Shown one piece after another: positions 18,416 through 28,281 of a stretch of DNA of 38,895 nt. Position 1 is the first letter of the stretch; each line of letters begins with the position of its first letter. Made by a program: the position numbers and the translations under genes. The stretch spans positions 1 to 38,895 of the forward strand of contig NZ_AGTS01000032.1 of the NCBI RefSeq assembly GCF_000238595.1. The letters run 5' to 3'. The stretch is from Acidovorax sp. NO-1 (GTDB lineage Bacteria; Pseudomonadota; Gammaproteobacteria; Burkholderiales; Burkholderiaceae_C). The notes beneath the pieces were generated by a model, which did no database searches, was not told the DNA's origin, and was given only the letters and a program-made list of their open reading frames with translations.

Positions 18416-18997
18416 TCACTTCACCAGGGTGGCGGAGTTGATGGTGACGGGGGTGGTGGGCACGTTCTGGTGCGGGCCCTTGTTGCCGGTGGCCACGGCC
18501 TTGATCTTGTCCACCACGGCCGTGCCTTCGACCACCTTGCCGAACACGGCGTAGCCGTGGCCGTCAGGCTGGGGGGCGTTGAGCATGGCGTTGTCCTTCA
18601 CGTTGATGAAGAACTGCGAGGTGGCCGAGTTGGGGTTGCTCGTGCGGGCCATCGCAATGGTGTAGGTGTCGTTCTTCAGGCCATTGTTGGCCTCCAGCGG
18701 AATCGGCGCCTTGGTGGGCTTTTGCACCATGTCGGCGATGAAGCCACCGCCCTGGATCATGAAGCCGTCCATCACCCGGTGGAACACCGTGCCGTCATAG
18801 TGCTTGTCGTTCACATAGGCCAGGAAGTTCTCGACCGTCTTGGGGGCCTTGGCCGGGTCGAGCTGCACCACGATGTCGCCCATCGAGGTGGCCAGCTTGA
18901 CCTTGGGGGCGTCTTGTGCCAGCACAGGTGCTACTGAAAACATAGCTGTCAGCGCAATACTGGCAAGCGCCAGGGTCGAATTTCTTCTGGAAATCAT
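18416..18997 (-). CDS. ppiA: Exported peptidyl-prolyl cis-trans isomerase (cyclophilin A)
   Basis: 193 residues with an N-terminal signal peptide ([20 protein letters not shown], cleavage near VLA-QD), so periplasmic. The cyclophilin core is intact ([29 protein letters not shown]). Its ATG overlaps the stop of the L,D-transpeptidase gene (ATGA). Most of the hydrophobic core of the signal peptide is encoded by a copy of the 42-bp palindromic repeat at 18930-18971. The reading frame remains open upstream to 19210, antisense-like and without homology, so that extension was not used. Confidence 0.92.
   Translation of the reverse strand: MISRRNSTLALASIALTAMFSVAPVLAQDAPKVKLATSMGDIVVQLDPAKAPKTVENFLAYVNDKHYDGTVFHRVMDGFMIQGGGFIADMVQKPTKAPIPLEANNGLKNDTYTIAMARTSNPNSATSQFFINVKDNAMLNAPQPDGHGYAVFGKVVEGTAVVDKIKAVATGNKGPHQNVPTTPVTINSATLVK
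18930..18971 (-). repeat. 42-bp double-hairpin repeat, copy 3, inside ppiA
   Basis: On the minus strand it begins GCGCTTGCCAGTATTGCGC, then a decayed GCTATG-TTTTCA-GTAGC half. The spacing equals the other copies. Translated in the ppiA frame it gives [14 protein letters not shown], the hydrophobic part of the signal peptide. Confidence 0.7.
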
Positions 18998-20268
18998 CCA
19001 ATCACTCCTTCGAAAAAGATCTGCCATTGCTGGCCGCGGCGGGCCCAATACTGTCGCTGGACCGGCCCGGTGCGGGCGCCTTCTGCGACCTCGCCGAACG
19101 TTACCACCATGGTGTCGGCCGAGTCGGTCCACCGCAGGTAGGACTTGTCCTTGAGGTGAAGTTCCCGGCCGCGCAGCGCACGTGTTTCGGCGTGCAACAC
19201 CTGGGCCCACTGCTCCAGCGGCTTATTGCGTTGGCCCTGGAAGTCGGGCGCATAAAAAGCCATCAGGCGGCTGAGGTCGCCCTGGGTCTTGGCATCCCGC
19301 CAGGCGTTGAGCACCGCGTCAAACGATTTGCGCTCTGACTGGATGGCCTGGGGTGCCACCCACTGCAGCTGGCGCGCAATGACCACTGGCGTGGAGCGTG
19401 GCTCCACGGTGCGCAGGATGCGTTCAAGGTCGGGGTTGGCCAGCACCAGGCAGCCATCGGTGGCCAGCGGGGCGCGCGCAAACTGGTTGGACGGGGTGCC
19501 GTGCAGCCAGATGCCGCTGCCTGTCTTGCCGCGGCTCAGGTCCAGCGGGTTGGGATAGTTGATGGGCAGGGCGCCCACGCCGTAGAAGTCCTTGAGCGTG
19601 GCGGGGTCCAGCCGGCTGGTGATGAAGTACACGCCCAGCGGCGTGCGCTGGTCGCCCTCAAGGGATTTTTCGATACCCATCTTGCCGACCGACGCGTAGT
19701 AGTCGGCCACCAGGCGCAGGCCCTTGGCGCTGTTCTCGAACAGGTACAGGCGCGAGCGCGAGGCGTCGATGGCGATGGCGTGGCGCGAGCGGGGCGAGAG
19801 CTCCAGAAACTGCGTGGGGATCGTATTGGCCGGCGGGCGGCTGCGTTGGGCATCCACACGCTGGCGCGACTCGGTGCGCAGGTCTTCCAGCGTGGCGGCA
19901 GCCTCGATGCTGCGCACGGAATCCGGCTCCGGCAGGTCGCCCAGGCGCCGGATGGGGCGGGTGCGGGCCGTCAGCAGGTCACCCACCGCCAGTTGCGCCA
20001 GCTGAAAGTGGGGGTAGTCGCGGGCCAGGGCTTCTGCCGCGCGCAGGGCTTCGCGGCCCCGGCCTTCGGCGGTGAGCCTGTACACGGCCAGCAGGCGGGC
20101 TTCTGCCTCGCCGTCGCGCAGGTCCGCGGCCGCTGCGGGCGCCGCCTGGGCCGCGCGCTGCGCCTTCTTGCTGCCCTGCGCCAGTGCAGGGGCTGCCTGC
20201 AACAGCACAGCCATGGCGAGGGAGCCAGCCACCACCCGGTGGCTGTGTGCGAAACGGGGCACCAACAT
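18994..20268 (-). CDS. L,D-transpeptidase (YkuD) with C-terminal SnoaL-like domain
   Basis: 424 residues from the ATG at 20268; a GTG at 20298 would add ten residues encoded mostly by a triplicated hexamer. Signal peptide at the start ([20 protein letters not shown]). The catalytic YkuD domain occupies residues ~150-300, with [10 protein letters not shown] and the nucleophile in [11 protein letters not shown], resembling the YafK-like group. Residues ~310-424 form a SnoaL/NTF2-like domain ([20 protein letters not shown], then [20 protein letters not shown]), also found at the C-terminus of the next protein upstream. It probably crosslinks peptidoglycan or attaches proteins to it in the periplasm. 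The stop overlaps the start of ppiA by 4 bp. Confidence 0.87.
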   Translation of the reverse strand: MLVPRFAHSHRVVAGSLAMAVLLQAAPALAQGSKKAQRAAQAAPAAAADLRDGEAEARLLAVYRLTAEGRGREALRAAEALARDYPHFQLAQLAVGDLLTARTRPIRRLGDLPEPDSVRSIEAAATLEDLRTESRQRVDAQRSRPPANTIPTQFLELSPRSRHAIAIDASRSRLYLFENSAKGLRLVADYYASVGKMGIEKSLEGDQRTPLGVYFITSRLDPATLKDFYGVGALPINYPNPLDLSRGKTGSGIWLHGTPSNQFARAPLATDGCLVLANPDLERILRTVEPRSTPVVIARQLQWVAPQAIQSERKSFDAVLNAWRDAKTQGDLSRLMAFYAPDFQGQRNKPLEQWAQVLHAETRALRGRELHLKDKSYLRWTDSADTMVVTFGEVAEGARTGPVQRQYWARRGQQWQIFFEGVIG

Positions 20269-20352
20269 GCGCGGTATCGGTATCGGTATCGGGGTCACGA
20301 GAGCAAAAAAAACGCCCGCGCTTCGGGCGCAGGCGCGGCGGTGGAGGTCATG

Positions 20353-21438
20353 TCAGCCGCCTGTGGCTTCGCGGACGATGGCCCAGCGCCCATTGCTGTT
20401 GACGAGGTCGAGCGTCTTGCGGCTGGTGACATTGAGTGCATCGGCACTGTAGGCCTGGCGAAAACGTGCCGTGGCCTTGTCGCCATTGACGGAAACCGCC
20501 ATGTCCGACAACTGCACGCTGATCCTGGATTTGCCCACGATGCGCGCCTCGCGCTCTTTCTCCCACGCGCTGCGCGACTGGCGGCCAGGCGGGTCGAACG
20601 ATGCGTCGTACGCGGCCAGATAGGCGGTCATGTCCTTGGCCGCCCAGGCAGCGGCCCAGGCCTGGACCGCCGATGTGACGGCCTGGACGGAGGCATCGCT
20701 TGCTGCCGCAGGCGCTGGCGGGGTGGGGGCCGCTGCTGCTGCGGGAGCGGCGGCTGGTGCCGGTGCGGGTGCTGTGGCCGCTGGCGCGACGGCTGGTGCT
20801 GGTGGTGCCGTGGGTGCGGGGGGCGCAGGCCGCTGCGTGGCCACGATGCTGGGCGCTGCAGCGGGCGACGGTGCGGGCGCTGCGGCAGCGGCGCGCCCCG
20901 GTTTGCCCACGGTGTCTGCCGAAAAGAGTTCGCGGATCAGTGCCAGCTTGGGCTTGACGGAATTGGCGTTGGTGGCATCGAGCTGCAGCGCCTTGTTGTA
21001 GGCCTGGCTGGCCAGCTTGGCGTAGATGTCGCCCAGGTTCTCGTGCGCGGTGGCGTAGCTGGGGTTGGTGCGGATCGCCATCTCCAGCGCCGTGCGTGCC
21101 TTGTCCAGCTGGTTCTGGTTGGCGTAGAGCACCGCCAGATTGTTGTAGGGCTCGGGCAGCTCCGGATATTCTTCCGTGAGCTTGGTGAAGGTGGTGATGG
21201 CATCGGCAGGCTTGCCCGAATCTGCCTGCGCCACGCCACGCAGGAAGCGCAGTTGCGGGTCGCGCGGGTTGGCCGCCAGGCGCTGGTCGGCCTTGGTGAG
21301 CGCGTCGGCAGGCTTGCCGGCCTTGATGAGCTGGGTGATTTCCGCGTAGTCGTCGGCCTGGGCCGCGCCGGTGCCCAGCAGCGCAGTCAGTGCCAGCAGG
21401 CGCAGGAGGCGTGGAAGTGTGCAGCGGACTTGCTTCAT
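20353..21438 (-). CDS. Exported TPR protein with C-terminal SnoaL-like domain
   Basis: 361 residues from the ATG at 21438. Signal peptide (LLRLLALTALLGTGAAQA, cleavage before DDYAE), then three to four tetratricopeptide repeats (residues ~25-160, e.g. PEPYNNLAVLYANQNQLDKA and ATAHENLGDIYAKLASQA). A long Ala/Pro linker (residues ~180-245) follows, then a SnoaL/NTF2-like domain (VTSAVQAWAAAWAAKDMTAY through NSNGRWAIVREATGG). It heads the minus-strand run containing L,D-transpeptidase, both cyclophilins, lpxH and mtfA, so an envelope role is likely. Divergent from cysS across 210 bp. Confidence 0.85.
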   Translation of the reverse strand: MKQVRCTLPRLLRLLALTALLGTGAAQADDYAEITQLIKAGKPADALTKADQRLAANPRDPQLRFLRGVAQADSGKPADAITTFTKLTEEYPELPEPYNNLAVLYANQNQLDKARTALEMAIRTNPSYATAHENLGDIYAKLASQAYNKALQLDATNANSVKPKLALIRELFSADTVGKPGRAAAAAPAPSPAAAPSIVATQRPAPPAPTAPPAPAVAPAATAPAPAPAAAPAAAAAPTPPAPAAASDASVQAVTSAVQAWAAAWAAKDMTAYLAAYDASFDPPGRQSRSAWEKEREARIVGKSRISVQLSDMAVSVNGDKATARFRQAYSADALNVTSRKTLDLVNSNGRWAIVREATGG

Positions 21439-21648
21439 GGGGACTTCAAAGGTGGGGGGCAGCGGGTGTCCCAGGCGGGGGCTTATACTGCGGCGGATTG
21501 TAGCTGAGGGGGTTGTCATGACGGTACGCTGTTGCCGCTGGTGATTTCGCAAGATAGCCCCTCGCCGGGCCAACCCCGCCCGGGGCCGCCGCCCCCCGCT
21601 GCCGGCGCCATGTTCGCCCCCCCATCAAGCCTCCGTTACTGAAATCCC

Positions 21649-23028
21649 ATGAGTTTGCGCATCTACAACACGCTGTCGCGTGCTTTGGAAGACTTTTCTC
21701 CGCTTGAACCCGGCCATGTGCGCATGTATGTGTGCGGCATGACCATCTATGACCTGTGCCACATCGGCCACGCCCGCATGATGATGGCGTTCGACGTGGT
21801 GCAGCGCTGGCTCAAGGCCAGCGGCTACCGCGTCACCTACGTGCGCAACATCACCGACATCGACGACAAGATCATCAAGCGCGCGCTGGAGCGCGGCATC
21901 ACCATCCGCCAGCTCACCGACGAGATGATTGCCGCCATGCACCAGGACATCGGCCTGCTGGGCATCGAGCCGCCTTCGGCCGAGCCCCGCGCCACCGAAT
22001 ATGTGCCCCAGATGCTGTCGCTCATCGGCCAGCTGGAAGGCCAAGGCCTGGCCTACCGTGCCAGCAACGGCGACGTGAACTACTCCGTGCGCAAATTCGA
22101 CGGCTACGGCAAGCTCTCTGGCAAGTCGCTCGACGAGCTGCGCGCTGGCGAGCGCGTGGCAGTGCTGGACGGCAAGGAAGACCCGCTCGACTTCGTGCTG
22201 TGGAAATCCGCCAAGGCCGACGAGCCGCCCGAGGCCAAGTGGGACAGCACCTTTGGCGCGGGCCGCCCCGGCTGGCACATCGAGTGCTCGGCCATGAGCT
22301 GCGCCACGCTGGGTGAAACCTTTGACATCCACGGCGGCGGGGCAGACCTGCAGTTCCCCCACCATGAGAACGAGATCGCCCAGAGCGAAGGCGCCACCGG
22401 CAAGCCGCTGGCCAGGTTCTGGGTGCACAACGGTTTTGTGCGTGTAGACAACGAGAAGATGTCCAAGAGCTTGGGCAACTTCTTCACCATCCGTGACGTG
22501 CTCCGGCAGTACGACGCGGAGACCGTGCGTTTCTTCATCGTGCGCGCCCACTACCGCAGCGCGCTGAACTACAGCGATGCCCATCTGGACGACGCGCGCC
22601 AGGCCTTGAAGCGCCTGTACACAGCCCTGAGCCTGGTGGCGCCCGCCGATCTGGCAGGCATTGACTGGGCCGACCCCTACGCCGCCCGCTTCAAGTCCGC
22701 CATGGACGAGGATTTCGGCACCCCCGAGGCCGTGGCCGTGCTGTTTGACCTGGCCGGTGAGGTCAACAAGACCCGCTCGGCCGCGCTGGCGGGCCTGCTC
22801 AAGGCGCTGGGGGGGTGCCTGGGTATCCTGCAGGGTGACCCCAAGGCGTTTCTGCAGGCCGGGGCAGAAGTGAGCGGTGCGGACATCGAGGCGCAGATTG
22901 CCGCCCGCGCTGCCGCCAAGGCGGCCAGGAATTTCGCGGAGGCCGATCGCATCCGCCAGGCGCTGCTTGACCAGGGCATCGTGCTCAAGGACTCGCCCAC
23001 GGGGACGACCTGGGAAGCTGCGCAGTGA
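21649..23028 (+). CDS. cysS: Cysteinyl-tRNA synthetase
   Basis: 459 residues, class I synthetase. The HIGH motif is in [11 protein letters not shown] (residue ~36) and KMSKS in [12 protein letters not shown] (residue ~269). The zinc ligands are visible: Cys in YVCGMTIYD, Cys in [10 protein letters not shown], His and Glu in [13 protein letters not shown] preceded by a 210-bp intergenic region shared with the TPR gene. Nothing unusual. Confidence 0.96.
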   Translation: MSLRIYNTLSRALEDFSPLEPGHVRMYVCGMTIYDLCHIGHARMMMAFDVVQRWLKASGYRVTYVRNITDIDDKIIKRALERGITIRQLTDEMIAAMHQDIGLLGIEPPSAEPRATEYVPQMLSLIGQLEGQGLAYRASNGDVNYSVRKFDGYGKLSGKSLDELRAGERVAVLDGKEDPLDFVLWKSAKADEPPEAKWDSTFGAGRPGWHIECSAMSCATLGETFDIHGGGADLQFPHHENEIAQSEGATGKPLARFWVHNGFVRVDNEKMSKSLGNFFTIRDVLRQYDAETVRFFIVRAHYRSALNYSDAHLDDARQALKRLYTALSLVAPADLAGIDWADPYAARFKSAMDEDFGTPEAVAVLFDLAGEVNKTRSAALAGLLKALGGCLGILQGDPKAFLQAGAEVSGADIEAQIAARAAAKAARNFAEADRIRQALLDQGIVLKDSPTGTTWEAAQ

Positions 23029-23056
23029 AGCAATTTTGCATGTCAAATATGCCTTT

Positions 23057-23098
23057 GGCGCAGGTGGGGTAAGTGGTGGCAGCTCTCAAAAAGATAGC
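23057..23098 (+). repeat. 42-bp double-hairpin repeat, copy 4 (degenerate)
   Basis: The second half GCAGCTCTCAAAAAGATAGC and the TAAGTGGTGGC middle match the family layout; the first stem is eroded. It overlaps the GTG start of the glycosylase gene, so part of that protein's N-terminus (AALKKIA) is repeat-encoded. Confidence 0.55.
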
Positions 23099-23747
23099 TG
23101 GCGATGTCGCAAGCCCGCCGCTGGAACTGGCCACGCCCGACTACTGGGCCGAGGCCTGCAAACACCTGGTCAAAAAAGACCGGGTGATGAAGCGCCTGAT
23201 CCCGCAGTTCGGCGACGCCGCGCTGCAGACGCGCGGTGACGCGTTCACCACGCTGGCGCGCTCCATCGTGGGCCAGCAGGTGTCGGTGAAGGCTGCCCAG
23301 ACGGTATGGGAGCGTTTTGCCGCGCTGCCCCGCAGCATGAAGCCCGCCAGCGTGCTCAAGCTCAAGATCGACGACATGCGCGCCGCCGGCCTGTCTGCCC
23401 GCAAGGTGGACTACCTGGTGGACCTGGCCATGCACTTCGAGGGTGGCAAGCTGCACGTGAAGGACTGGGCGGCCATGGATGATGAGGCCATCATTGCCGA
23501 GCTGGTGGCCATTCGCGGCATTGGCCGCTGGACCGCCGAGATGTTTCTCATTTTTTACATGATGCGACCCAACGTGCTGCCGCTGGACGACGTGGGGCTG
23601 ATCAACGGCATCAGCCAGAATTATTTTTCAGGCGACCCCGTCAGCCGCAGCGATGCCCGCGAGGTGGCCGAGGCCTGGAAGCCCTGGTGCAGTGTGGCGA
23701 CTTGGTATATTTGGCGCTCGCTCGACCCGTTGCCGGTGGCTTACTGA
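23073..23747 (+). CDS. DNA-3-methyladenine glycosylase II (HhH-GPD, AlkA type)
   Basis: 224 residues from a GTG. Helix-hairpin-helix-GPD base-excision glycosylase: LARSIVGQQVSVKAAQTVWERF, then the hairpin VAIRGIGRWTAEMFLIF and the catalytic aspartate in VLPLDDVGLINGI. It removes alkylated purines from DNA. It lacks the N-terminal AlkA domain of E. coli and resembles the short AlkA/Mag1-like form. The start is uncertain (GTG at 23073 or 23076) and falls in a degenerate repeat; the conserved part begins at YWAEACKHLVKKDRVM. Lies 44 bp after cysS. Confidence 0.9.
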   Translation: MVAALKKIAGDVASPPLELATPDYWAEACKHLVKKDRVMKRLIPQFGDAALQTRGDAFTTLARSIVGQQVSVKAAQTVWERFAALPRSMKPASVLKLKIDDMRAAGLSARKVDYLVDLAMHFEGGKLHVKDWAAMDDEAIIAELVAIRGIGRWTAEMFLIFYMMRPNVLPLDDVGLINGISQNYFSGDPVSRSDAREVAEAWKPWCSVATWYIWRSLDPLPVAY

Positions 23748-23845
23748 CGCACCCTGACGCGCTTTACAAAACTGGCTAACCGTCGGTTACAGTGCGTGCC
23801 GTTCGTGGCAACTGCAACCGTCGCGATCCCCCAAGGAGAAAAACG

Positions 23846-24823
23846 TTGGCGAAAAAGACCTTTCTGGATTTCGAGCAGCCCATCGCCGAACTCGAATCCA
23901 AAATTGAAGAACTGCGCTACGTGCAGACCGAGAGTGCCGTCGATATCTCGGAAGAAATCGACCAGCTGAGCAAGAAGAGCCAGCAGCTCACCAAGGACAT
24001 CTACAGCGAACTGTCGCCCTGGCAGATCACCAAGATCGCCCGCCACCCCGAGCGCCCCTACACGCTCGACTACGTGCGCGACATCTTCACCGACTTTGTC
24101 GAGCTGCACGGCGACCGCCACTACGCGGACGACCTGTCCATCGTGGGCGGCCTCGCGCGCTTCAACGGCCATGCCTGCATGGTGCTGGGCCACCAGAAGG
24201 GCCGCGACACCAAAGAGCGCGCCATGCGCAACTTCGGCATGAGCAAGCCCGAGGGCTACCGCAAGGCGCTGCGCCTGATGAAGACGGCCGAGAAGTTCAA
24301 GCTGCCCGTGTTCACGTTTGTGGACACGCCCGGCGCCTACCCTGGCATCGACGCCGAGGAGCGCGGCCAGTCCGAAGCCATCGGCCGCAACATCTTCGAG
24401 ATGGCGCAGCTTGAAGTGCCCATCATCACCACCATTATTGGCGAAGGCGGCTCCGGCGGCGCACTGGCCATCAGCGTGGCCGACCAGGTCGTGATGCTGC
24501 AATACGCCATCTACTCCGTGATCAGCCCCGAAGGCTGCGCCTCCATCCTGTGGAAGACCAGCGAGAAGGCGCAGGAAGCCGCCGATGCGCTGGGCATCAC
24601 CGCCCACCGCCTCAAGGCCCTGGGCCTGGTGGACAAGATCGTGAACGAACCCGTGGGCGGCGGCCACCGCGACCACAAGCAGATGGCCGCTTTCCTCAAG
24701 CGCGCACTGGGCGATGCCTTCCGCCAGGTCGCCGACCTCAAGACCAAAGACCTGCTGGACCGCCGCTATGAGCGCTTGCAGAGCTACGGCCGTTTCAACG
24801 ATACGAAGGCAGACAGCCGCTGA
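23846..24823 (+). CDS. accA: Acetyl-CoA carboxylase carboxyltransferase subunit alpha
   Basis: 325 residues starting at a TTG (23846), chosen because AAGGAG lies seven bases upstream and [20 protein letters not shown] is the classical AccA start. With AccD it transfers carboxyl from biotin to acetyl-CoA, the first committed step of fatty acid synthesis. Conserved stretches include [19 protein letters not shown] and [12 protein letters not shown]. Terminator at 24856. Confidence 0.96.
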   Translation: MAKKTFLDFEQPIAELESKIEELRYVQTESAVDISEEIDQLSKKSQQLTKDIYSELSPWQITKIARHPERPYTLDYVRDIFTDFVELHGDRHYADDLSIVGGLARFNGHACMVLGHQKGRDTKERAMRNFGMSKPEGYRKALRLMKTAEKFKLPVFTFVDTPGAYPGIDAEERGQSEAIGRNIFEMAQLEVPIITTIIGEGGSGGALAISVADQVVMLQYAIYSVISPEGCASILWKTSEKAQEAADALGITAHRLKALGLVDKIVNEPVGGGHRDHKQMAAFLKRALGDAFRQVADLKTKDLLDRRYERLQSYGRFNDTKADSR

Positions 24824-24855
24824 GCGCCTGTTGGAAACGAACTGGTATCGCTCTG

Positions 24856-24886
24856 ACGGCGGCCTTTGAAGGCCGCCGTTGCTTTT
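24856..24886 (+). terminator. Rho-independent terminator after accA
   Basis: ACGGCGGCC-TTTGAA-GGCCGCCGT stem, followed by TGCTTTT. Confidence 0.85.
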
Positions 24887-24987
24887 CTGGCGGCACACGG
24901 GGCCGGGCAAGCCCTCACTGGCGCACAGGTTGATACCGGATGTAACATGGCTGCAACTGCCCGCTCGGGTGGTGCAAGGGGTGTTCC

Positions 24988-26838
24988 ATGCAGCTTCTCA
25001 AGACGCTCAAGGGTCAGATTCTCCTCGTATCGGTGGGGAGTCTGATGGCCGGGCTGATGGCCCTGACCACTGCCAACTACCTCACTGCGCGATCCCAGGC
25101 CTATGCTTCGCTCACCGCGCAGTCGCAGGCCCTGGCCCATAGCCACATCGAGGCCTTGCGCGACTGGGCTCGAAGCAAGGCAAGGGTGGTCGAGTCTGCT
25201 GTGGCGGCACTGGATGATGCCGACGCTGCCAAGCCGCTCAACATGCTGGCGAAGGCGGGTAACTTCCACACCACCTACTTCGGGTATGCGGACAAGCGCA
25301 CAGTGTTCTCTGAACCGCAGAACCTGCCGCCCGACTATGACCCCACTGCACGCCCCTGGTACCAGCAGGCCGCCGGCTCCGACGCCCCGGTGCTGACCGC
25401 GCCGTATGCAGATGCCGGAGGAGCCGGGCTGGTGGTGACCTTTGCCAAGGCCGTGCGCGAAGGTGGCAACGTGAAGGCCGTGATGGCGGGTGACGTGTCG
25501 CTGGCGGACGTGGTGGCCAACGTAGCATCCATCAAGCCCACACCCTCGAGCTATGCCTTTCTGGTGGGAAGCGACGGCACCATCATTGCCCACCCCGAGG
25601 TGAAACTGGCGCTCAAGCCCGCCACGGACCTGGCGGCTGCTCTCACAGCTTCCGCGCTGGCTGATATGGCCAAACGCGCTGATCTCAACGCGCTCGATCT
25701 GCAAGGCCGCCCCGTATTGCTGACGGTGGCGCCAGTCACCGGGACGCCATGGCTACTGGCCATCGCGCTTGACCGGAGCGAGGCGCTGCGAGCCATCACC
25801 ACCATGCTGCAGGTGTCTTTGGGTGCGGGCATCGTGGTGCTTCTGGTCGCCCTGGCGGTCCTGGCAGGCATTCTGTCGCAACGCCTGCGGCGGCTCACAC
25901 AAGTACGTGACGCCATGCACGAAATCGGCGCAGGCGATGGAGATCTGTCGCGGCGCATCGATGCCCAGGGCCAGGACGAGCTCGCACAGATCGCCACCAG
26001 CTTCAACAGCTTTGCGGGCAAGCTCTCGGGTGTGCTGGCGCAGATCCGCGATGCCAGCAGCTCGGTGCGCGTGGCGGCCGAAGAGATCGCCACCGGCAAC
26101 CATGACCTGAGCGGCCGCACCGAACTCACGGCGTCGAGCCTGGAGGAGACCTCCGCGTCCATGCAGCAGCTGACCGAAACCGTGCGCCACAATGCAGACT
26201 CTGCGCGCCAGGCGAACCAGCTGGTGGCCCAGGCGTCCAGCGTGGCGCAGCATGGTGGCCGGGTGGTGGGCAACGTGGTGACCACCATGGATCAGATCAA
26301 CGCCGCGTCGCGCAAGATCAACGACATCATCGGCGTCATTGATGGCATTGCCTTCCAGACCAATATCCTCGCGCTCAATGCGGCGGTGGAGGCGGCCCGG
26401 GCCGGTGAGCAAGGTCGCGGCTTTGCGGTGGTGGCCAGTGAAGTGCGCAGTCTTGCCGGGCGCAGTGCGGAGGCTGCCAAGGAAATCAAGCAGCTCATCA
26501 GCGCATCTGTGGAACAGGTGGAAAACGGATCGCGTCTGGTGCACGATGCGGGCACCACCATGAACGAAATCGTTACCTCGGTGCAGCGCGTGACGGACAT
26601 CATGGCCGAGATCACCGCGTCCACCAATGAGCAGAGCACCAGCATCAATGAGGTCGGACAGGCGGTGTCGCACCTCGACCAGATGACCCAGCAAAACGCC
26701 GCCCTGGTGGAGCAAAGCGCAGCAGCCGCGCAAAGCCTCAAAGACCAGTCCGTGCGCCTGTCGGAGGTGGTGGGAACCTTCCGCCTGTCTGCCGATGTAC
26801 CCAGTCCGGGAGCACGTTCACCCGGTGCGGGCGCTTGA
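24988..26838 (+). CDS. Methyl-accepting chemotaxis protein with periplasmic dCache sensor
   Basis: 616 residues. N-terminal membrane segment (residues ~10-30), a periplasmic sensor of double-Cache type (residues ~35-265; the motif [12 protein letters not shown] is typical, followed by a second module with [15 protein letters not shown]), a second membrane segment (~270-295), a HAMP linker ([17 protein letters not shown] onward) and the signalling domain. Its hairpin tip is intact: [20 protein letters not shown]. The RPWYxxA-type pocket often binds amino acids or other small metabolites; the ligand here is unknown. Monocistronic, between accA and tilS. Confidence 0.92.
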   Translation: MQLLKTLKGQILLVSVGSLMAGLMALTTANYLTARSQAYASLTAQSQALAHSHIEALRDWARSKARVVESAVAALDDADAAKPLNMLAKAGNFHTTYFGYADKRTVFSEPQNLPPDYDPTARPWYQQAAGSDAPVLTAPYADAGGAGLVVTFAKAVREGGNVKAVMAGDVSLADVVANVASIKPTPSSYAFLVGSDGTIIAHPEVKLALKPATDLAAALTASALADMAKRADLNALDLQGRPVLLTVAPVTGTPWLLAIALDRSEALRAITTMLQVSLGAGIVVLLVALAVLAGILSQRLRRLTQVRDAMHEIGAGDGDLSRRIDAQGQDELAQIATSFNSFAGKLSGVLAQIRDASSSVRVAAEEIATGNHDLSGRTELTASSLEETSASMQQLTETVRHNADSARQANQLVAQASSVAQHGGRVVGNVVTTMDQINAASRKINDIIGVIDGIAFQTNILALNAAVEAARAGEQGRGFAVVASEVRSLAGRSAEAAKEIKQLISASVEQVENGSRLVHDAGTTMNEIVTSVQRVTDIMAEITASTNEQSTSINEVGQAVSHLDQMTQQNAALVEQSAAAAQSLKDQSVRLSEVVGTFRLSADVPSPGARSPGAGA

Positions 26839-26974
26839 GGCGAGGCCGATGTCGCCATTGGCAGGGCGGCAAAGGGGCTCGCTGATAATCCCCGCCCATG
26901 CTCTCCTTCCCTGATCCTTGCTTTGGTGCCTTCAATTCGGCCCTGCTGCTGAATGCCGCCAGGGGGGCATGGGC

Positions 26975-27940
26975 GTGACACAAGCTTTTGACGCTGCCAT
27001 GCAGGCCTTTGCGCCCGCGCTGCCCCTGGCCGTGGGGCTCAGCGGCGGGGCCGACTCCACGGCGCTGCTGCTGGCTTGCGCGCGCCGGTGGCCGGGGCAG
27101 GTGCAGGCCATCCATGTCCACCACGGCCTGCAGGCGGCGGCCGATGGCTTCGAACAGCACTGCGCCCGCTTGTGCCAGGACCTGGGGGTACCCCTGTGGG
27201 TCGAGCGGGTGGATGCCCGCCACGCGCCCGGCCAGAGCCCGGAAGATGCCGCACGGCAGGCGCGGTACAAGGCTTTTGAGGCTGTAGCGCTTGCCAGTAA
27301 AGCGCGAGTAGCTATTCAATCAATAGCGTTGGCGCAGCATGCGGACGACCAGGTCGAAACCTTGCTGCTGGCGCTGTCGCGCGGCGCGGGGGTTGCCGGG
27401 CTCGCCGCCATGCCCGCCCGGTGGGAACGCGCTGGCGTGGTCTGGCACCGCCCACTGCTGCGGGTGGCGAGCGCCGACGTCCGCAGCTGGCTGCGCCTGC
27501 AAGACCAGTCTTGGGTGGAAGACCCCACCAATGCCGACCAGCGCTACACCCGCAACCGCATCCGCGCGCAGCTGCTGCCCGCACTGGAGGCCACCTTTCC
27601 GGCGTTTCGCGAAACTTTTGCCCGCTCGGCCGCCCACGCCGCACAGTCGGTCGACCTGCTGCAAGAGATTGCGCAACAAGACCTTGCCCATGTGGGCACA
27701 CCGCCGCAAATCACAGCATTGCAGGGCCTGAGCCGTGCGCGCCAGGCCAATGTAATGCGCCACTGGCTGCGCAGTGCCCACCACACGACACCCGCAGCCG
27801 CCCAGCTGGGGGAGCTGCTGGACCAGCTCGCTGCCTGCACCACACGCGGCCACCGCATTCACATCAAGGTGGGGCGGGGTTTTGTGGTCAGGGCAGGGCA
27901 ACATCTCGATTGGCGGGACCCCGAGGTTTTGGCCCCCTGA
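26975..27940 (+). CDS. tilS: tRNA(Ile)-lysidine synthase
   Basis: About 321 residues. The ATP-pyrophosphatase loop LSGGADSTALLL is near residue 20, followed by HVHHGLQAAADGFEQHC, LAQHADDQVETLLLALSRG and RYTRNRIRAQLLP. It attaches lysine to C34 of tRNA-Ile(CAU), so that it reads AUA. I favour the GTG at 26975 because AGGGGGG lies seven bases upstream; the ATG at 26969 is almost in contact with it. The segment ALASKARVAIQSIA just before the HADDQ motif is encoded by a copy of the 42-bp palindromic repeat, giving a linker not expected in the family. Confidence 0.92.
   Translation: MTQAFDAAMQAFAPALPLAVGLSGGADSTALLLACARRWPGQVQAIHVHHGLQAAADGFEQHCARLCQDLGVPLWVERVDARHAPGQSPEDAARQARYKAFEAVALASKARVAIQSIALAQHADDQVETLLLALSRGAGVAGLAAMPARWERAGVVWHRPLLRVASADVRSWLRLQDQSWVEDPTNADQRYTRNRIRAQLLPALEATFPAFRETFARSAAHAAQSVDLLQEIAQQDLAHVGTPPQITALQGLSRARQANVMRHWLRSAHHTTPAAAQLGELLDQLAACTTRGHRIHIKVGRGFVVRAGQHLDWRDPEVLAP
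27286..27327 (+). repeat. 42-bp double-hairpin repeat, copy 5, inside tilS
   Basis: AGCGCTT-GCCAGTA-AAGCGC followed by GCTATT-CAATC-AATAGC, an almost intact copy lying wholly in the tilS reading frame and translated as ALASKARVAIQSIA. It uses the same reading frame of the repeat as the copy in ppiA. Confidence 0.85.
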
Positions 27941-28128
27941 TTGCGCGCCGCATGCCGAGCGGGAGGGCCTCCATATCCAGATGATCCCGCTTCGGAAACC
28001 AGGAGTCGGTGGTGGATGCAAGTACGTCGAGCTGGCGGTGCGCAGCCTTCAAAAGGCATTCGCGCTGGACGAGCCAGCCGCCTGAACCCTACGATTTGCC
28101 CCTGAAAATGGGGCATAATAGCGGGATT

Positions 28129-28221
28129 GGAAACGTGACCGAGTGGCCGAAGGTGCTCCCCTGCTAAGGGAGTATGGGGTGTAGAGCCTCATCGAGGGTT
28201 CGAATCCCTCCGTTTCCGCCA
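28129..28221 (+). tRNA. serX: tRNA-Ser (anticodon GCU)
   Basis: Acceptor stem GGAAACG pairs with CGTTTCC and CCA is encoded. Anticodon loop CTGCTAA gives GCU at 28163-28165, and the long variable arm typical of serine tRNAs is present, as is the T-loop GGTTCGAATCC. A -10-like CATAAT lies ten bases upstream of the 5' end, within a small GCCCC/GGGGC inverted repeat. Serine tRNAs are common integration sites, and accessory genes follow directly here. Confidence 0.95.
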
Positions 28222-28249
28222 GGACTAGCTTTCGTGCTATCAAACGAAG

Positions 28250-28281
28250 AGCCCGACCCCAAAAAGGTCGGGCTTTTTTTT
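28250..28281 (+). terminator. Terminator after tRNA-Ser
   Basis: GCCCGACC-CCAAAAA-GGTCGGGC stem followed by eight T. Confidence 0.92.

Noticed and set aside
18998..19210. Longer N-terminus for the exported cyclophilin
   Set aside because: The extension lies inside the L,D-transpeptidase coding region in another frame and would bury the signal peptide.
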